This document shows, one piece after another, positions 1 through 8,698 of a DNA stretch of 64,000 nucleotides. The notes under the pieces are model-generated. The model searched no databases. It was not told the origin of the DNA and saw nothing but the letters and a program-made list of their open reading frames with translations. Numbering within the stretch: position 1 is the first letter of the stretch; the number at the start of each line of letters is the position of its first letter. The translations under genes and the position numbers were made by a program. Origin of the DNA: Pseudomonas abieticivorans (GTDB taxonomy: Bacteria; Pseudomonadota; Gammaproteobacteria; Pseudomonadales; Pseudomonadaceae); NCBI RefSeq assembly GCF_023509015.1, contig NZ_CP094975.1, positions 2,241,501 to 2,305,500 of the forward strand. The letters run 5' to 3'.

Positions 1-1
1 G

Positions 2-286
2 CCACGCATCTTCATACGCCTGATACTGCCGCAAATGTGGCGCCTGGCCCTGCCCGGCCTTGGCAACCTGTTTCTGATCTTGATGAAGGACACCGCCCTG
101 GTATCCGTGGTCAGCCTGGAAGAAATCATGCGCCAGACCCAAAGCGCCGTGCTCGCCCACCAGCACCCGTTCACCTTCTACCTGGTGGCGGCCTTGATGT
201 ACCTGGGCCTGACCATCGTTGCCATGGTAGCCATGCACTTCATGGAACAACGCGCCGCCCGCGGCTTCACGAGGGCTGACGCATGA
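2..286 (+). CDS. polar amino-acid ABC transporter permease (HisQ-like), 3' part
   Basis: The open frame enters from the left edge at base 2 and ends at TGA 284-286, so only the C-terminal ~94 residues are present. The visible part holds the end of the permease signature loop region (LPQMWRLALPGLGN) followed by a hydrophobic segment (FYLVAALMYLGLTIVAMVAM), as in the HisQ/HisM family of inner-membrane permeases that import polar or basic amino acids. Its stop overlaps the start of the second permease (ATGA at 283-286), so the two are translationally coupled. By position relative to P. aeruginosa it resembles PA5154/PA5155. The substrate cannot be told from this fragment. Confidence 0.9.
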   Translation, partial: PRIFIRLILPQMWRLALPGLGNLFLILMKDTALVSVVSLEEIMRQTQSAVLAHQHPFTFYLVAALMYLGLTIVAMVAMHFMEQRAARGFTRADA

Positions 287-972
287 ATTGGGAAGCCATC
301 TACAAAGCCCTGCCAAAACTGCTGCACGGCGCCGAACTGACCCTGGAGCTGGTGGCCATTGCCGTGGTCGCCGGCTTGATCCTGGCCATCCCGCTGGGCA
401 TCGCCCGCACCTCCAAGAAGTGGTACGTGAACGGCCTGCCGTACGCCTACATCTTCTTCTTTCGCGGCACCCCGCTGCTGGTGCAACTGTTTCTGGTGTA
501 CTACGGCCTGTCGCAGTTCGACGCCGTGCGCACCAGCTTCCTGTGGCCCTACCTGCGCGACCCGTTCTGGTGCGCCGTGCTCACCATGACCCTGCACACC
601 GCCGCCTACATCGCTGAAATTTTGCGCGGCGCCCTGCAAGCCATCCCGCGCGGCGAAATCGAAGCAGCCCGCGCCCTGGGCATGTCCCGCACCAAGGCCA
701 TGATCCACATCCTGCTGCCCCGCGCCGCACGCATCGGCCTACCGGCCTACAGCAACGAAGTGATCCTGATGCTCAAGGCCAGCTCCCTGGCCAGCACCGT
801 GACCCTGCTGGAACTCACCGGCATGGCCCGCACCATCATCGCCCGCAACTACCTCACGGTAGACATCTTCTTCGCCGCCGGGGTGTTCTACCTGGTGATG
901 TCGTTCGTGCTGGTGCAAGGCTTCAAGCTGCTGGAAAAATGGCTGCGCGTCGACGCCTGCCAGGGCCGCTGA
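283..972 (+). CDS. polar amino-acid ABC transporter permease (HisM-like)
   Basis: A 229-residue inner-membrane permease. Hydrophobic segments occur near residues 15-40, 50-75, 85-110 and 190-220. The coupling-loop motif EIEAARALGMSRTKAMIHILLPRA (an EAA-type loop that docks the ATPase) lies near residues 125-148; it begins after RGALQAIPRG. Length and pattern are typical of HisM/ArtM/OccM permeases for arginine, histidine, lysine or opines. The start overlaps the stop of the upstream permease, and the next gene starts 1 nt after its stop, so these genes form one operon. Substrate is inferred only at the level of polar amino acids. Confidence 0.93.
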   Translation: MNWEAIYKALPKLLHGAELTLELVAIAVVAGLILAIPLGIARTSKKWYVNGLPYAYIFFFRGTPLLVQLFLVYYGLSQFDAVRTSFLWPYLRDPFWCAVLTMTLHTAAYIAEILRGALQAIPRGEIEAARALGMSRTKAMIHILLPRAARIGLPAYSNEVILMLKASSLASTVTLLELTGMARTIIARNYLTVDIFFAAGVFYLVMSFVLVQGFKLLEKWLRVDACQGR

Positions 973-973
973 G

Positions 974-2170
974 TTGCTACACGGCCCGCAACTGATCGAG
1001 CGCTTTTTAGCGCTCGATTCGTTTCTGCGCCAGCATCAGGGGCTATGGCGGCCACGGCCGTTCAACCATCTGACATTGGCCTGGGAAAGCACGCACCCGC
1101 AATTGGCTGCATGGCTACGCGGTCGCACATTGGCTGATGCCGAGGCGGGGGACTTCAGCGGTGCGCCTTCGGTATATTGCGAGCTGGCTTCCCACGCCCT
1201 GCGGCTGAGCGAGCTGGGCGCCTTGCCGGTGACTGCCCTGTCCGCCCCGCCATCGCGCCTGAACGTCGATGTACCGGGCCGCAAATGGCAACAGATAGAA
1301 GCCTTTGGCAGCGCCTTGTCGTTCACCCGGCCGGTAGAGCACTGGCTGGATTGGTGCGCCGGCAAAGGCCACCTGGGCCGGCGCCTGCTACAACCCAACC
1401 AGACCCTGACCTGCCTGGAATACGACCCCACCCTGGTCGACGCCGGCCAGCAACTCAGCCTGCACCACCGCCTGCACAACGCCAACCACCGCCTGCAAGA
1501 CGTGATGGCCCAAGCCGCCGCCCTGGCCCTGCAACCCCACCACACCCCCGTGGCCCTGCACGCCTGCGGCGACCTGCACGTACGCCTGCTGCAACTGGCC
1601 AGCCACACCGGCTGCCAACAACTGGCCATCGCCCCGTGCTGCTACAACCGCATCGCCGGCCACCAGTACGCGGCGCTTTCCAGCACCGCACAAGCTTCCA
1701 GCCTTCTACTAAGCCGCGACGACCTGGGCCTGCCCCTCAGCGAAACCGTCACCGCCGGCGCCCGCGTACGCCGCCAACGCGACCACTCCATGGCCCGCCG
1801 CCTGGCCTTCGACCTGCTGCAACGGCAACTGCGCGGCATGGACGACTACCTGCCCACCCCCTCACTGCCCAGCGCCTGGCTAGAAAAGCCCTTCGCCGGC
1901 TACTGCCACGACCTGGCAGCCCTAAAGGGCTTAACCGTGGGCGCACAGGACTGGGCAGCCCTTGAAGCCCGCGGCTGGGAACGCTTGGCACAAGTACGCA
2001 ACCTGGAAAGCCTGCGCAACCTATTCCGCCGGCCCCTGGAGCTGTGGCTGGTGCTGGACAGAGCGCTGTATCTACAGGAGCGACAATACAACGTGCACCT
2101 GGGCCTGTTCTGCCCAAGCCAGCTCACGCCACGCAACCTGATGATCGTTGCGCAGCGCGCTATTGAGTGA
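974..2170 (+). CDS. SAM-dependent methyltransferase
   Basis: A 398-residue protein with a class I methyltransferase core. The SAM-binding loop is seen at residues 125-135 (LDWCAGKGHLG), followed by an acidic residue at the end of strand 2 (CLEYDP, ~148-152), and a late motif with LHACGDLH and PCCYNR near 205-225, typical of the Methyltransf_32 type. The substrate is unknown. The only in-frame start close to the upstream gene is TTG at 974, 1 nt after the stop of the permease, which suggests coupled translation. A later ATG is not excluded. It probably corresponds to the methyltransferase found after the same ABC operon in other pseudomonads (inference). Confidence 0.85.
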   Translation: MLHGPQLIERFLALDSFLRQHQGLWRPRPFNHLTLAWESTHPQLAAWLRGRTLADAEAGDFSGAPSVYCELASHALRLSELGALPVTALSAPPSRLNVDVPGRKWQQIEAFGSALSFTRPVEHWLDWCAGKGHLGRRLLQPNQTLTCLEYDPTLVDAGQQLSLHHRLHNANHRLQDVMAQAAALALQPHHTPVALHACGDLHVRLLQLASHTGCQQLAIAPCCYNRIAGHQYAALSSTAQASSLLLSRDDLGLPLSETVTAGARVRRQRDHSMARRLAFDLLQRQLRGMDDYLPTPSLPSAWLEKPFAGYCHDLAALKGLTVGAQDWAALEARGWERLAQVRNLESLRNLFRRPLELWLVLDRALYLQERQYNVHLGLFCPSQLTPRNLMIVAQRAIE

Positions 2171-2423
2171 CCAAAGATAACGCCAGCCTGTGGATAACTC
2201 TGTGGATGACGGTTTGCGCAGCGCCCGTTTTATCAGGAGTAAATCGCATCCACAGGCCTGGTCATTTTTTGTTCATCTTTTAATTGGACGAAAAAACAGT
2301 AGCTTGCGAACCACTGCTCAAAAATGAAACTTCAGCCGCACGGTCAGCCCACTTGGCACCGCGCTTGTGCATAAGCGATGAAGCTAAAGTGCATAACGGT
2401 TGGAAAATAGTGCTGCGGGGGGC
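2171..2423. other. intergenic region upstream of tRNA-Thr
   Basis: No convincing gene. It contains one perfect DnaA-box-like nonamer in inverse orientation (TGTGGATAA, 2189-2197) and a second near match (TCTGTGGATGA) just after it. The short open frame covering 2284-2475 runs into the tRNA and has no homology I recognise. Confidence 0.5.
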
Positions 2424-2451
2424 TTTACTCAGGGCGACGAGTCGCTATAAT
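2424..2451 (+). promoter_or_regulatory. sigma70-type promoter of tRNA-Thr
   Basis: A -35-like TTTACT (2424-2429) and a perfect -10 TATAAT (2446-2451) are separated by 16 bp and lie 15 bp upstream of the mature tRNA 5' end. The G/C-rich stretch after the -10 (GCGCCC) resembles a stringent discriminator, which is usual for tRNA promoters. Confidence 0.7.
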
Positions 2452-2465
2452 CAGCGCCCTCACTT

Positions 2466-2541
<76 letters not shown>

Positions 2542-2584
2542 TTTGAGGTTCCACAGAAGGCTTTCAAAATCTCTGGAACCCTTG

Positions 2585-2612
2585 AAAAACCCGCCTTCTG
2601 GCGGGTTTTTTC
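2585..2612 (+). terminator. rho-independent terminator after tRNA-Thr
   Basis: AAAAACCCGCC-TTCT-GGCGGGTTTTTT forms a strong hairpin followed by a T run, 44 bp after the tRNA. It lies on the island side of the attachment site, between it and the integrase. Confidence 0.85.
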
Positions 2613-2703
2613 GTTTTGGCGTTCTGTCGGATTCCGGTGGCAGCCAGCGCTTTTAAGGGTAAAGATTAGGGTAGGTTTCAATTCGATAATAAGGAGTACC
2701 CTT

Positions 2704-4023
2704 ATGTCGCGTACAACCGCACCTCTTACCGATACCGCTTGCCGCTCGGCAAAGCCTACAGACCGCGCGTACAAGCTCTTCGATGGCGACGGGCTCTACC
2801 TCCTCGTTCAACCGAATGGCCGCAAGGGCTGGCGTTTGCGCTATGTGAAGCCAGACGGGCGAGAGGGCCTGACCTCTTTCGGCAACTACCCGGTGATAAC
2901 CCTCGCCGATGCACGACGGAAACGGCTCGAGGCGAAAAGGCAGCTGGCGAATGGCGTTGATCCCATTGAGTCAAAGCGTGACGCCAAGACTACGGCAGCT
3001 ATTAACGGCCGAACATTCGAAGACGTAGCGTTGGACTGGCACAGGGAAATGTCTGCCAAGTGGGCCCCCGGCCACTCCAAAACCGTACTGAGCAGGCTCA
3101 AGACTCACGTCTTCCCCTTGATTGGCGCCCGAGCCATCGTCGATCTGGATACCCACGACTTGATGATGCCGCTTGAGGCCATCAAGAAGCGCGGCACGAT
3201 CGACGTTGCCTTAAGGGTACAAAACTACCTCCAGAGCATCATGCGGGAAGCCAAACGGCTCCGGCTGATCAGCCAGAACCCAGCGCACGATCTCGAAGGG
3301 TCAATAAAGGCCCCCCGCGTAAAACATAGGCCAGCACTGCCACTGGCTCGCCTGCCAGAACTCCTGGAACTCATAGATACCTATCGCGGCAGAGCCCTCA
3401 CACGGCTGACGGTCATGCTCTCCTTGCACGTTTTCGTGCGCTCCAGCGAATTGCGCTTCGCACGCTGGAACGAGTTCGACCTCAAGCGCGGCATCTGGGA
3501 AATCCCCGACACCCGCCCAGCGCTGGACGGCGTACCCTTTTCCACACGGGGTACAAAAATGGCCGGAGACATTCACCTTGTACCCTTATCCCCGCAAGCG
3601 GTGACTTTACTGGAGCAGATCCACAAGATCACCGGCAAATTCGACCTGGTGTTTGCCGGAGATGCCAAACCGTGGAAACCGATGTCCGAGAACACGGTGA
3701 ACGCTGCGCTGAGGACAATGGGCTACGACACCAAAGTGGACATCTGCGGCCACGGTTTTCGCGCCATGGCGTGTAGCGCACTGATCGAGTCCGGGTTGTG
3801 GTCAGAGACGGCCATAGAGCGGCAGATGAGCCACAAGGAACGCAACAACGTGCGCGCCGCGTATATCCACAAGGCCGAGTTCCTTGAGGAGCGCCGGATG
3901 ATCATGACTTGGTGGAGCCGGTTTCTGGAGGCAAACCGCGAGGATCATGTGACGCCGCATGAATTTGCCAAGCAGGCGGGTGAGAACGTTACGCGCATTC
4001 GCAGTGCCAGGTGGGCCGAGTAG
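2704..4023 (+). CDS. int: P4-type tyrosine integrase
   Basis: A 439-residue integrase that would catalyse integration and excision at the tRNA-Thr 3' end. The N-terminus (DTACRSAKPTDRAYKLFDGDGLYLLV) is the arm-binding DUF4102 domain typical of P4-family integrases, followed by a core-binding domain (~100-200) and the catalytic domain. The tyrosine-recombinase residues are visible: R246, H350-x-x-R353, H377 and Y387. ATG 2704 is chosen because AAGGAG lies 7 nt upstream; the longer open frame back to 2530 runs through the tRNA terminator and is not credible. It is 163 bp from the tRNA and co-oriented, the standard layout for this family. Confidence 0.95.
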   Translation: MSRTTAPLTDTACRSAKPTDRAYKLFDGDGLYLLVQPNGRKGWRLRYVKPDGREGLTSFGNYPVITLADARRKRLEAKRQLANGVDPIESKRDAKTTAAINGRTFEDVALDWHREMSAKWAPGHSKTVLSRLKTHVFPLIGARAIVDLDTHDLMMPLEAIKKRGTIDVALRVQNYLQSIMREAKRLRLISQNPAHDLEGSIKAPRVKHRPALPLARLPELLELIDTYRGRALTRLTVMLSLHVFVRSSELRFARWNEFDLKRGIWEIPDTRPALDGVPFSTRGTKMAGDIHLVPLSPQAVTLLEQIHKITGKFDLVFAGDAKPWKPMSENTVNAALRTMGYDTKVDICGHGFRAMACSALIESGLWSETAIERQMSHKERNNVRAAYIHKAEFLEERRMIMTWWSRFLEANREDHVTPHEFAKQAGENVTRIRSARWAE

Positions 4024-4091
4024 CCCGCCGCCCCACCGCTACAAACCCGCTGTGAAGTTACACGCCGCGCTGCATGAAGCTCCTCCGCGCG

Positions 4092-4136
4092 GGTCCTTTT
4101 AAACGGGGCTGCAAAGCCGCCCCATTTAAAAGGACC
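4092..4136. terminator. hairpin after the integrase
   Basis: GGTCCTTTTAAACGGGGC and its imperfect complement GCCGCCCCATTTAAAAGGACC enclose a 6-nt loop. The T/A-rich base of the stem could terminate transcription leaving the integrase, although a long T run is missing. Confidence 0.5.
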
Positions 4137-4208
4137 GAACCTTAGAGAAAAACAGCTGGCACAGCTTAGCGTCTGTGGAAAACCAACGTTGTCCACCGGG
4201 GGATAGTT

Positions 4209-4263
4209 TTATCCACAGGCGCTAATTATCTGAAGTCAGGCCGCTTGACGACTTTTATCCACA
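4209..4263 (+). promoter_or_regulatory. pair of DnaA-box-like repeats
   Basis: TTATCCACAGGCG occurs twice, at 4209-4221 and 4255-4267; the first nine bases match the consensus DnaA box exactly. The spacing is 46 bp, or about four helical turns. A related TTGTCCACC lies just upstream. No replication initiator gene is seen nearby, so the role could be regulatory or accidental. Confidence 0.45.
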
Positions 4264-4953
4264 GGCGTAAACCAGAAATTGCAAGCGCTGCCGAGGCAGC
4301 AAAATGTGGCCAGAAACCTGAAAGGTCACGCCCCTCGTGAGGCGGTTCATCCCAAGTACGATTCGCGTCCGGTAGCTCGTACGGTCACTACCCATGTGAT
4401 GGATGCTTACTCAACATCGTTGCCACTGCGGCATCCACCCTACCCTTCTGCCCAGCAGCAACCTACCCGCTTGGCCATTTCGTGTGCGCCAATCCTTTGC
4501 CCGTCTCTTTCTCCAGGAAAGAGACAGGCGCTCAAACCACCGCTGCAGCCCATATAAAACGTGGCTTTGCCGCAATCCCCCTCGTGACAATCGGCGTGAC
4601 AAACACCGAAGTCACCAGCAACAGCGATGTAGATGACGGTGCCGCAGACCATGGATTGGACTGCACCTGACTGACAGTCAGGTATGCCCCGGTCATCGCA
4701 TCACTGCCTTCACCCGACTCAGGATCTCGCGGCGATGGTTTCGTCAGCCATCGCAGCCTCCACCCGCCCACCGGTATCGGTGATCAGGAGGCCAGATCAT
4801 GAGATGCCCTTGCTCCCGGTCGTAAGGAGTCGCCAGTCCGGCGTAGAGGACACTCCCCACAGGTCGCAGGGGCCTTGATCCCTGATAACACTCAACATTC
4901 TTGGCGGGATGACGTGGGGCGAGGATTGGAGAAACGGGTAGGAGGTGTACGAC

Positions 4954-5934
4954 ATGGCATTAGTGGGTAGACGCGATGGTCGTAATTTCGGCTACGGCAG
5001 GCAGTTGAGCTACGCGGGGCCACAGGCGCTGAAAGACATGTTTGGCAGTGGCCACTACGGCACGGTCAAGGCGCACAATGACCGGTGGCGGGCATTTGTG
5101 AAGTGGTGCCGGTCTGAAGCGGGGCCCGGGGTCAACGATGCGCGGCAGATTAATCGCGAGGTGTTGTCGAACTATGCCGCATACCTTCGCGGCCTGGTTG
5201 AGCACGGCGACCTAGCTATCAGCACCGCGCAAAACCGGCTATCCAGCGTTAATAGGACAATGGCAGCGCTTCGCGGTGATCAGTATGTGAAAGTGCCAAG
5301 TCCGAGCAAGGCGTTGGGTATGCAGCGCACCGGGGTTCGTCAATCGGTAGTGCAGGGCCAAGATCGCGAACACATACAGCGAATAGTCGAAGCGCTTTGC
5401 AGCCGTCATCATCTAAGGGCCGCGGCGATGGTGCAGCTGGCACGAGCCACCGGTATGCGTTTGCGTGAGGCCATCTTGGCTGACCTGCCACGGTTGAGCC
5501 GCGAGGCTGAAAACTTAGCCAAGATCAACATTCAGGATGGCACCAAAGGCGGTCGCGCCGGTGCATCAGCACATCGCTGGATAACGGTGGACGACCATAT
5601 TCGTGGCGCACTTGAGTTTGCGAGGCTAGTGTCGCCTGCTGGTAGCCGCAACCTGATTGCTCCGAACGAAAGCTACGCGACCATTCTGCAGGAAATCGTC
5701 CGTCCTGCACGCGACACCATTCATGCACACAACCTCAAAGGCTTCCATGAGCTACGAGCCGCATACGCGTGTGAGCGCTACGAGCAGATCACCCAACATC
5801 GCGCACCTATCAACGGTGGTGAATGTTGCCAGCTGAATCAGCGCCTTGATCGTGAGGCGCGGAAGCAAGTCAGCTATGAGCTGGGGCACCGTCGGATCGA
5901 TGTGGTCGCTGCCTACATCGGAGGACGGATATGA
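4954..5934 (+). CDS. second tyrosine recombinase (integrase-domain protein)
   Basis: A 326-residue protein with a complete tyrosine-recombinase set: R169 (in TGMRLRE), H265-x-x-R268 (FHELR), H312 (LGHRR) and Y321, with the usual 9-residue H-to-Y spacing. The N-terminal ~110 residues look like a SAM-like core-binding domain. It resembles the 'integrase domain-containing protein' family (phage integrase PF12834/PF12835 type) common in Pseudomonas islands. ATG 4954 is chosen because GGAGG lies 8 nt upstream; GTG 4945 overlaps that site. The stop overlaps the next gene (ATGA, 5931-5934), so the pair is coupled. Whether it drives mobility of this island or is a passenger is unknown. Confidence 0.88.
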   Translation: MALVGRRDGRNFGYGRQLSYAGPQALKDMFGSGHYGTVKAHNDRWRAFVKWCRSEAGPGVNDARQINREVLSNYAAYLRGLVEHGDLAISTAQNRLSSVNRTMAALRGDQYVKVPSPSKALGMQRTGVRQSVVQGQDREHIQRIVEALCSRHHLRAAAMVQLARATGMRLREAILADLPRLSREAENLAKINIQDGTKGGRAGASAHRWITVDDHIRGALEFARLVSPAGSRNLIAPNESYATILQEIVRPARDTIHAHNLKGFHELRAAYACERYEQITQHRAPINGGECCQLNQRLDREARKQVSYELGHRRIDVVAAYIGGRI

Positions 5935-6206
5935 GTAAGTCGTTCGATATGGAACTGTTCTTGGCTGGCGTGCTGACCGGGTCGCGCGCAACGCGGCAAC
6001 GTCATGTGCGCCAGGCGAAGATCATTCAGGTCGCAATCGCAGAGCGCTGGAAGCGAGAAAACCCTTGGACTTGGCAAAAGAAGCATTTGGTGTGGTTTCT
6101 TGAGAATCGCTTGAGCGAACACAGTCAGGCAACGCAGTATTACTACGTGCTGACGGTCCGACTGCTAACTCGACGTTTAGAAACGTCATGGGTTTTTAAG
6201 CTCTGA
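5931..6206 (+). CDS. small SAM-like core-binding-domain protein
   Basis: A 91-residue protein whose start overlaps the stop of the recombinase and has GGAGG upstream. The pattern RATRQRHVRQAKI...W..K.LVWFLENRLSEHS..TQYYYVLTVRLL is helical and looks like an isolated core-binding (SAM-like) domain of a tyrosine recombinase with no catalytic part. It may be an accessory DNA-binding subunit or directionality partner of the upstream recombinase (inference). No firm family name. Confidence 0.65.
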   Translation: MSKSFDMELFLAGVLTGSRATRQRHVRQAKIIQVAIAERWKRENPWTWQKKHLVWFLENRLSEHSQATQYYYVLTVRLLTRRLETSWVFKL

Positions 6207-6703
6207 AGGGGACCTGTTCCTGATATCAGGACCGGTTGAATCCACAGTCAAAAGCGGCCAAAGCTGAGTGTATTAGCCGATTGCTGCCTGCCGTAAGGGC
6301 AGCAGTCACGCGAAGCAGATCGATCGACCCAGACTCTGAGTCGATCTGTCAATTCCGGTTAGAAACGCCAGTCCTCAGCCTGAACGACGCGACAGAATGC
6401 GCGCGCCAGTGCCGCATTTTGATGATCGACGATACTTTCAGCCTTCAATGCGGAGTGTCGGTGCAGGTATGAGCATCGGCGATCAGCACTCTGTCGAATC
6501 CAAGATCTCGTGCGGTACGGCAGATAGTATCGAAATAGCTCTATTGCCGGTTCAGAGCATCGCATAATAGCTAACGGCTCTGGGTTGATCAGGGTTTTTT
6601 ATGTGATATTTAGATAGCCGGGTATACGCTCGACTGTTGCTAACAATTCTCTAATGTGGCATTTTTTAATTCGCCAACGCTTGGCGCTCAAAGGGAATGT
6701 GCC
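6207..6703. other. non-coding stretch upstream of the TIGR04141 gene
   Basis: About 500 bp without a convincing gene. An imperfect inverted repeat around AGATCGATCGACCC/GAGTCGATCT lies at about 6318-6348, and the last 100 bp are AT-rich and probably carry the promoter of the next gene. A 78-codon open frame at 6236-6472 has no ribosome-binding site or recognisable features. Confidence 0.5.
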
Positions 6704-8299
6704 ATGAATAATCCTTATAATATTTATAAAGTTAAACCGTCTAAATTAGACCAGCTTAAAGAGAAGCTTGCCGGGGTCGGATTGGTCGAACAGAAAACTC
6801 ATCAGACCGACAACTACTCCATGACCTTTTATTTTTCGGAGAAAATAAAAGGGAACGACATTTGGTGGTGGGAAACCTATCAAAATTTTTTTAACGATGA
6901 GGTTGCTAAGCCCAAAAATATTTTTCACTTCGGACTTCTACTGTGTATACAGTTGGATGATCCAAGCCAGATATATGCAGTGAGCTTGGGGAAGGCTCAT
7001 TTCTACCTTTCGCGATTCATACAATATGATTTCGGCATCGACCTAGCAGTGCGAATGGCCGACGAACATACGATTCTGCTGAAGAAAAGTCGATACTTCA
7101 CCGGAACCAAAAGGCAAGATGTCTCGTCGTATCAAAAATTTCAGCCGAACAGCTATGATCCAGGAGAGTCCGTCGATCATTTGAAGTTAAGAGCTTCTGA
7201 TAAGGAGCTGTGGGGTGAAAAGAATATAATTTTTGCTGATTCGATCCAGTTGGAGATGAATCGCGATCCAATCGATCTAGCTCAGATATTCGATCAAATC
7301 AAAGAAGGTCTGATGGGCGATGAAGTAATTAGACTACCAAAGTTAGAGGCTGTCAATGATGAGCTTTCGGAGGAGTTGGATAAACTTCTATTCATTTCGC
7401 TTAAAAATCGCCTAGGCAATGTTGCGATAGAAGAGTTTCATGTTTATGGTGTTGCGATTTGCTTTAACTTTTATAATTACGATTATCGTTTGTCCGCTAA
7501 GAGGCCTGGTGGATCTGGCTACTACAGAAAAGACATTGGTAACTCGCTGACGGTTGAGAACATCAGTGATTTTTTAGCGGAACATGAGGATGTCGAGAGT
7601 GTTAGCTCGCTCAGTGTGCAATTCAAAAGTGATGAACAAGGTCTATTTACAAAAGATCTGAAGGAGCTGATAGACCTCCCCGTAGCCTTTGAAGGGTATC
7701 AGTATTTTTTAAGAAATGGTGATTGGTATAAATTCAATGACACGTTCATGAATTATCTAAAACGCTCCCTGGATAAAATAGTTACTGTTGTGAAAGAGCC
7801 GCTTGAGGAGGCTGACTACATCGTATGGAAAGAAGAGAAGCAACGTAAAATTGAAGCTGGCGAACCTGTTGACGACAATATCACATACCGTGAGTCTTAT
7901 TTTAATAAGAAGCAGCGTGATGAAAATGGCTATCTACTGCTTGATCGTCAGTTGACGCTAATACGGTCACTTGAGGCTGGCAAAAAAAACTACAAGGTTG
8001 AAGTGGCCGACTTGTACAAGGATAGGGAGATTATATCTGTAAAAATTTCTGAGACGGGGCCTGATCTTATTTATAATATCGAGCAATCAAAGGACTCGGT
8101 TGAACTTATCAAGCGAGGAGAGATCGATTTTGATCAAGAATTTGATACGGCTGCTTTGTGGTTCGTGTTTGAAGAGGAAGTTCAGAGGATCACCGAATTC
8201 AACTCAATCCAGTTTCTTCTTGCAGTAGAGTCTTGGCAAAAACTTGTAAGCGGGCTAGGGCTAACGCCGAAAATCTACATTTCTCGGCACAACAAGTGA
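6704..8299 (+). CDS. TIGR04141/DUF6119 family sporadically distributed protein
   Basis: A 531-residue soluble protein, AT-rich compared with the backbone. The N-terminus (NIYKVKPSKLDQLKEKL), the FHFGLLLCIQ segment, the IYAVSLGKAHFYLSRFIQYDFGIDLAVRMAD stretch near 90-125 (broken by non-motif residues) and the FTGTKRQDVSSYQKF region match my memory of the TIGR04141 (DUF6119) family, whose members are patchily distributed and often lie in defence islands. No enzymatic motif is known to me. ATG 6704 is preferred over an upstream in-frame start at 6656 because the conserved N-terminus begins there; GGGAATGTGCC upstream gives a weak Shine-Dalgarno. The gene stands alone as a cassette. Confidence 0.75.
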   Translation: MNNPYNIYKVKPSKLDQLKEKLAGVGLVEQKTHQTDNYSMTFYFSEKIKGNDIWWWETYQNFFNDEVAKPKNIFHFGLLLCIQLDDPSQIYAVSLGKAHFYLSRFIQYDFGIDLAVRMADEHTILLKKSRYFTGTKRQDVSSYQKFQPNSYDPGESVDHLKLRASDKELWGEKNIIFADSIQLEMNRDPIDLAQIFDQIKEGLMGDEVIRLPKLEAVNDELSEELDKLLFISLKNRLGNVAIEEFHVYGVAICFNFYNYDYRLSAKRPGGSGYYRKDIGNSLTVENISDFLAEHEDVESVSSLSVQFKSDEQGLFTKDLKELIDLPVAFEGYQYFLRNGDWYKFNDTFMNYLKRSLDKIVTVVKEPLEEADYIVWKEEKQRKIEAGEPVDDNITYRESYFNKKQRDENGYLLLDRQLTLIRSLEAGKKNYKVEVADLYKDREIISVKISETGPDLIYNIEQSKDSVELIKRGEIDFDQEFDTAALWFVFEEEVQRITEFNSIQFLLAVESWQKLVSGLGLTPKIYISRHNK

Positions 8300-8442
8300 A
8301 TCGATGAAAGGCTGCGCAGAGTCGTGCCTGCGCAGCCCGGCCGACACGCATTTGGATGTGCAGGCCTACGCCCTGCTGACGAGGGGACGAGTAAACGATG
8401 ACGGACCATAGCTGCTCTACGTGGAGGACAGCTAACGACCCA
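8300..8442. other. spacer between TIGR04141 gene and miniature element
   Basis: No gene is seen. The sequence resembles the GC-rich spacers near the other miniature elements of this island. Confidence 0.4.
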
Positions 8443-8597
8443 GGCTGTGTGAAAACGTTTTAGAGTGCGTTCGGCAGTCAGAACCGGAACGAAAACCGCG
8501 CTCCTACGTAAATCTTAGGTCTGCTGACTAACCAAGCGCTGGCAGATTTTACATAGCAGAGCAGACTGCAAAACGATTCATGCGTTTTCACACAGCC
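8443..8597. repeat. 155-bp MITE-like palindromic element, copy A
   Basis: Perfect 15-bp terminal inverted repeats GGCTGTGTGAAAACG (8443-8457) and its complement (8583-8597). The interior has no gene and is strongly similar to copy C at 11936-12090 (shared GGTCTGCTGA, TAACCAAGC, GGCAGATTTTAC). No obvious target duplication. Confidence 0.8.
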
Positions 8598-8698
8598 TCG
8601 ACCCTTAGCGGACGTTTAGAGTAGAGAGAACAAATTTGCTACCCCTTTGTAAAAATTGGGCTTTCATCCGTGCCAAAAGCGTCCAGCTGGGCGACTTG

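Larger units (their letters stand above)
4024..4953. other. long non-coding stretch between the two recombinases
   Basis: About 930 bp without a credible gene. It contains a hairpin at 4092-4136, two DnaA-box nonamers (4209-4217 and 4255-4263) and another short hairpin around 4503-4525 (GTCTCTTTC/GAAAGAGAC). The last ~80 bp lead to a strong ribosome-binding site (GGAGG 4941-4945). The short open frames here have no recognisable features. Confidence 0.6.

Noticed and set aside
4279..4670. Several short plus-strand frames between the two recombinases
   Set aside because: Mutually overlapping, low-complexity composition and no start signals; treated as non-coding leader.
6236..6472. 78-codon open frame before the TIGR04141 gene
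   Set aside because: No ribosome-binding site, no domain pattern, and an overlapping opposite-strand frame of equal quality.
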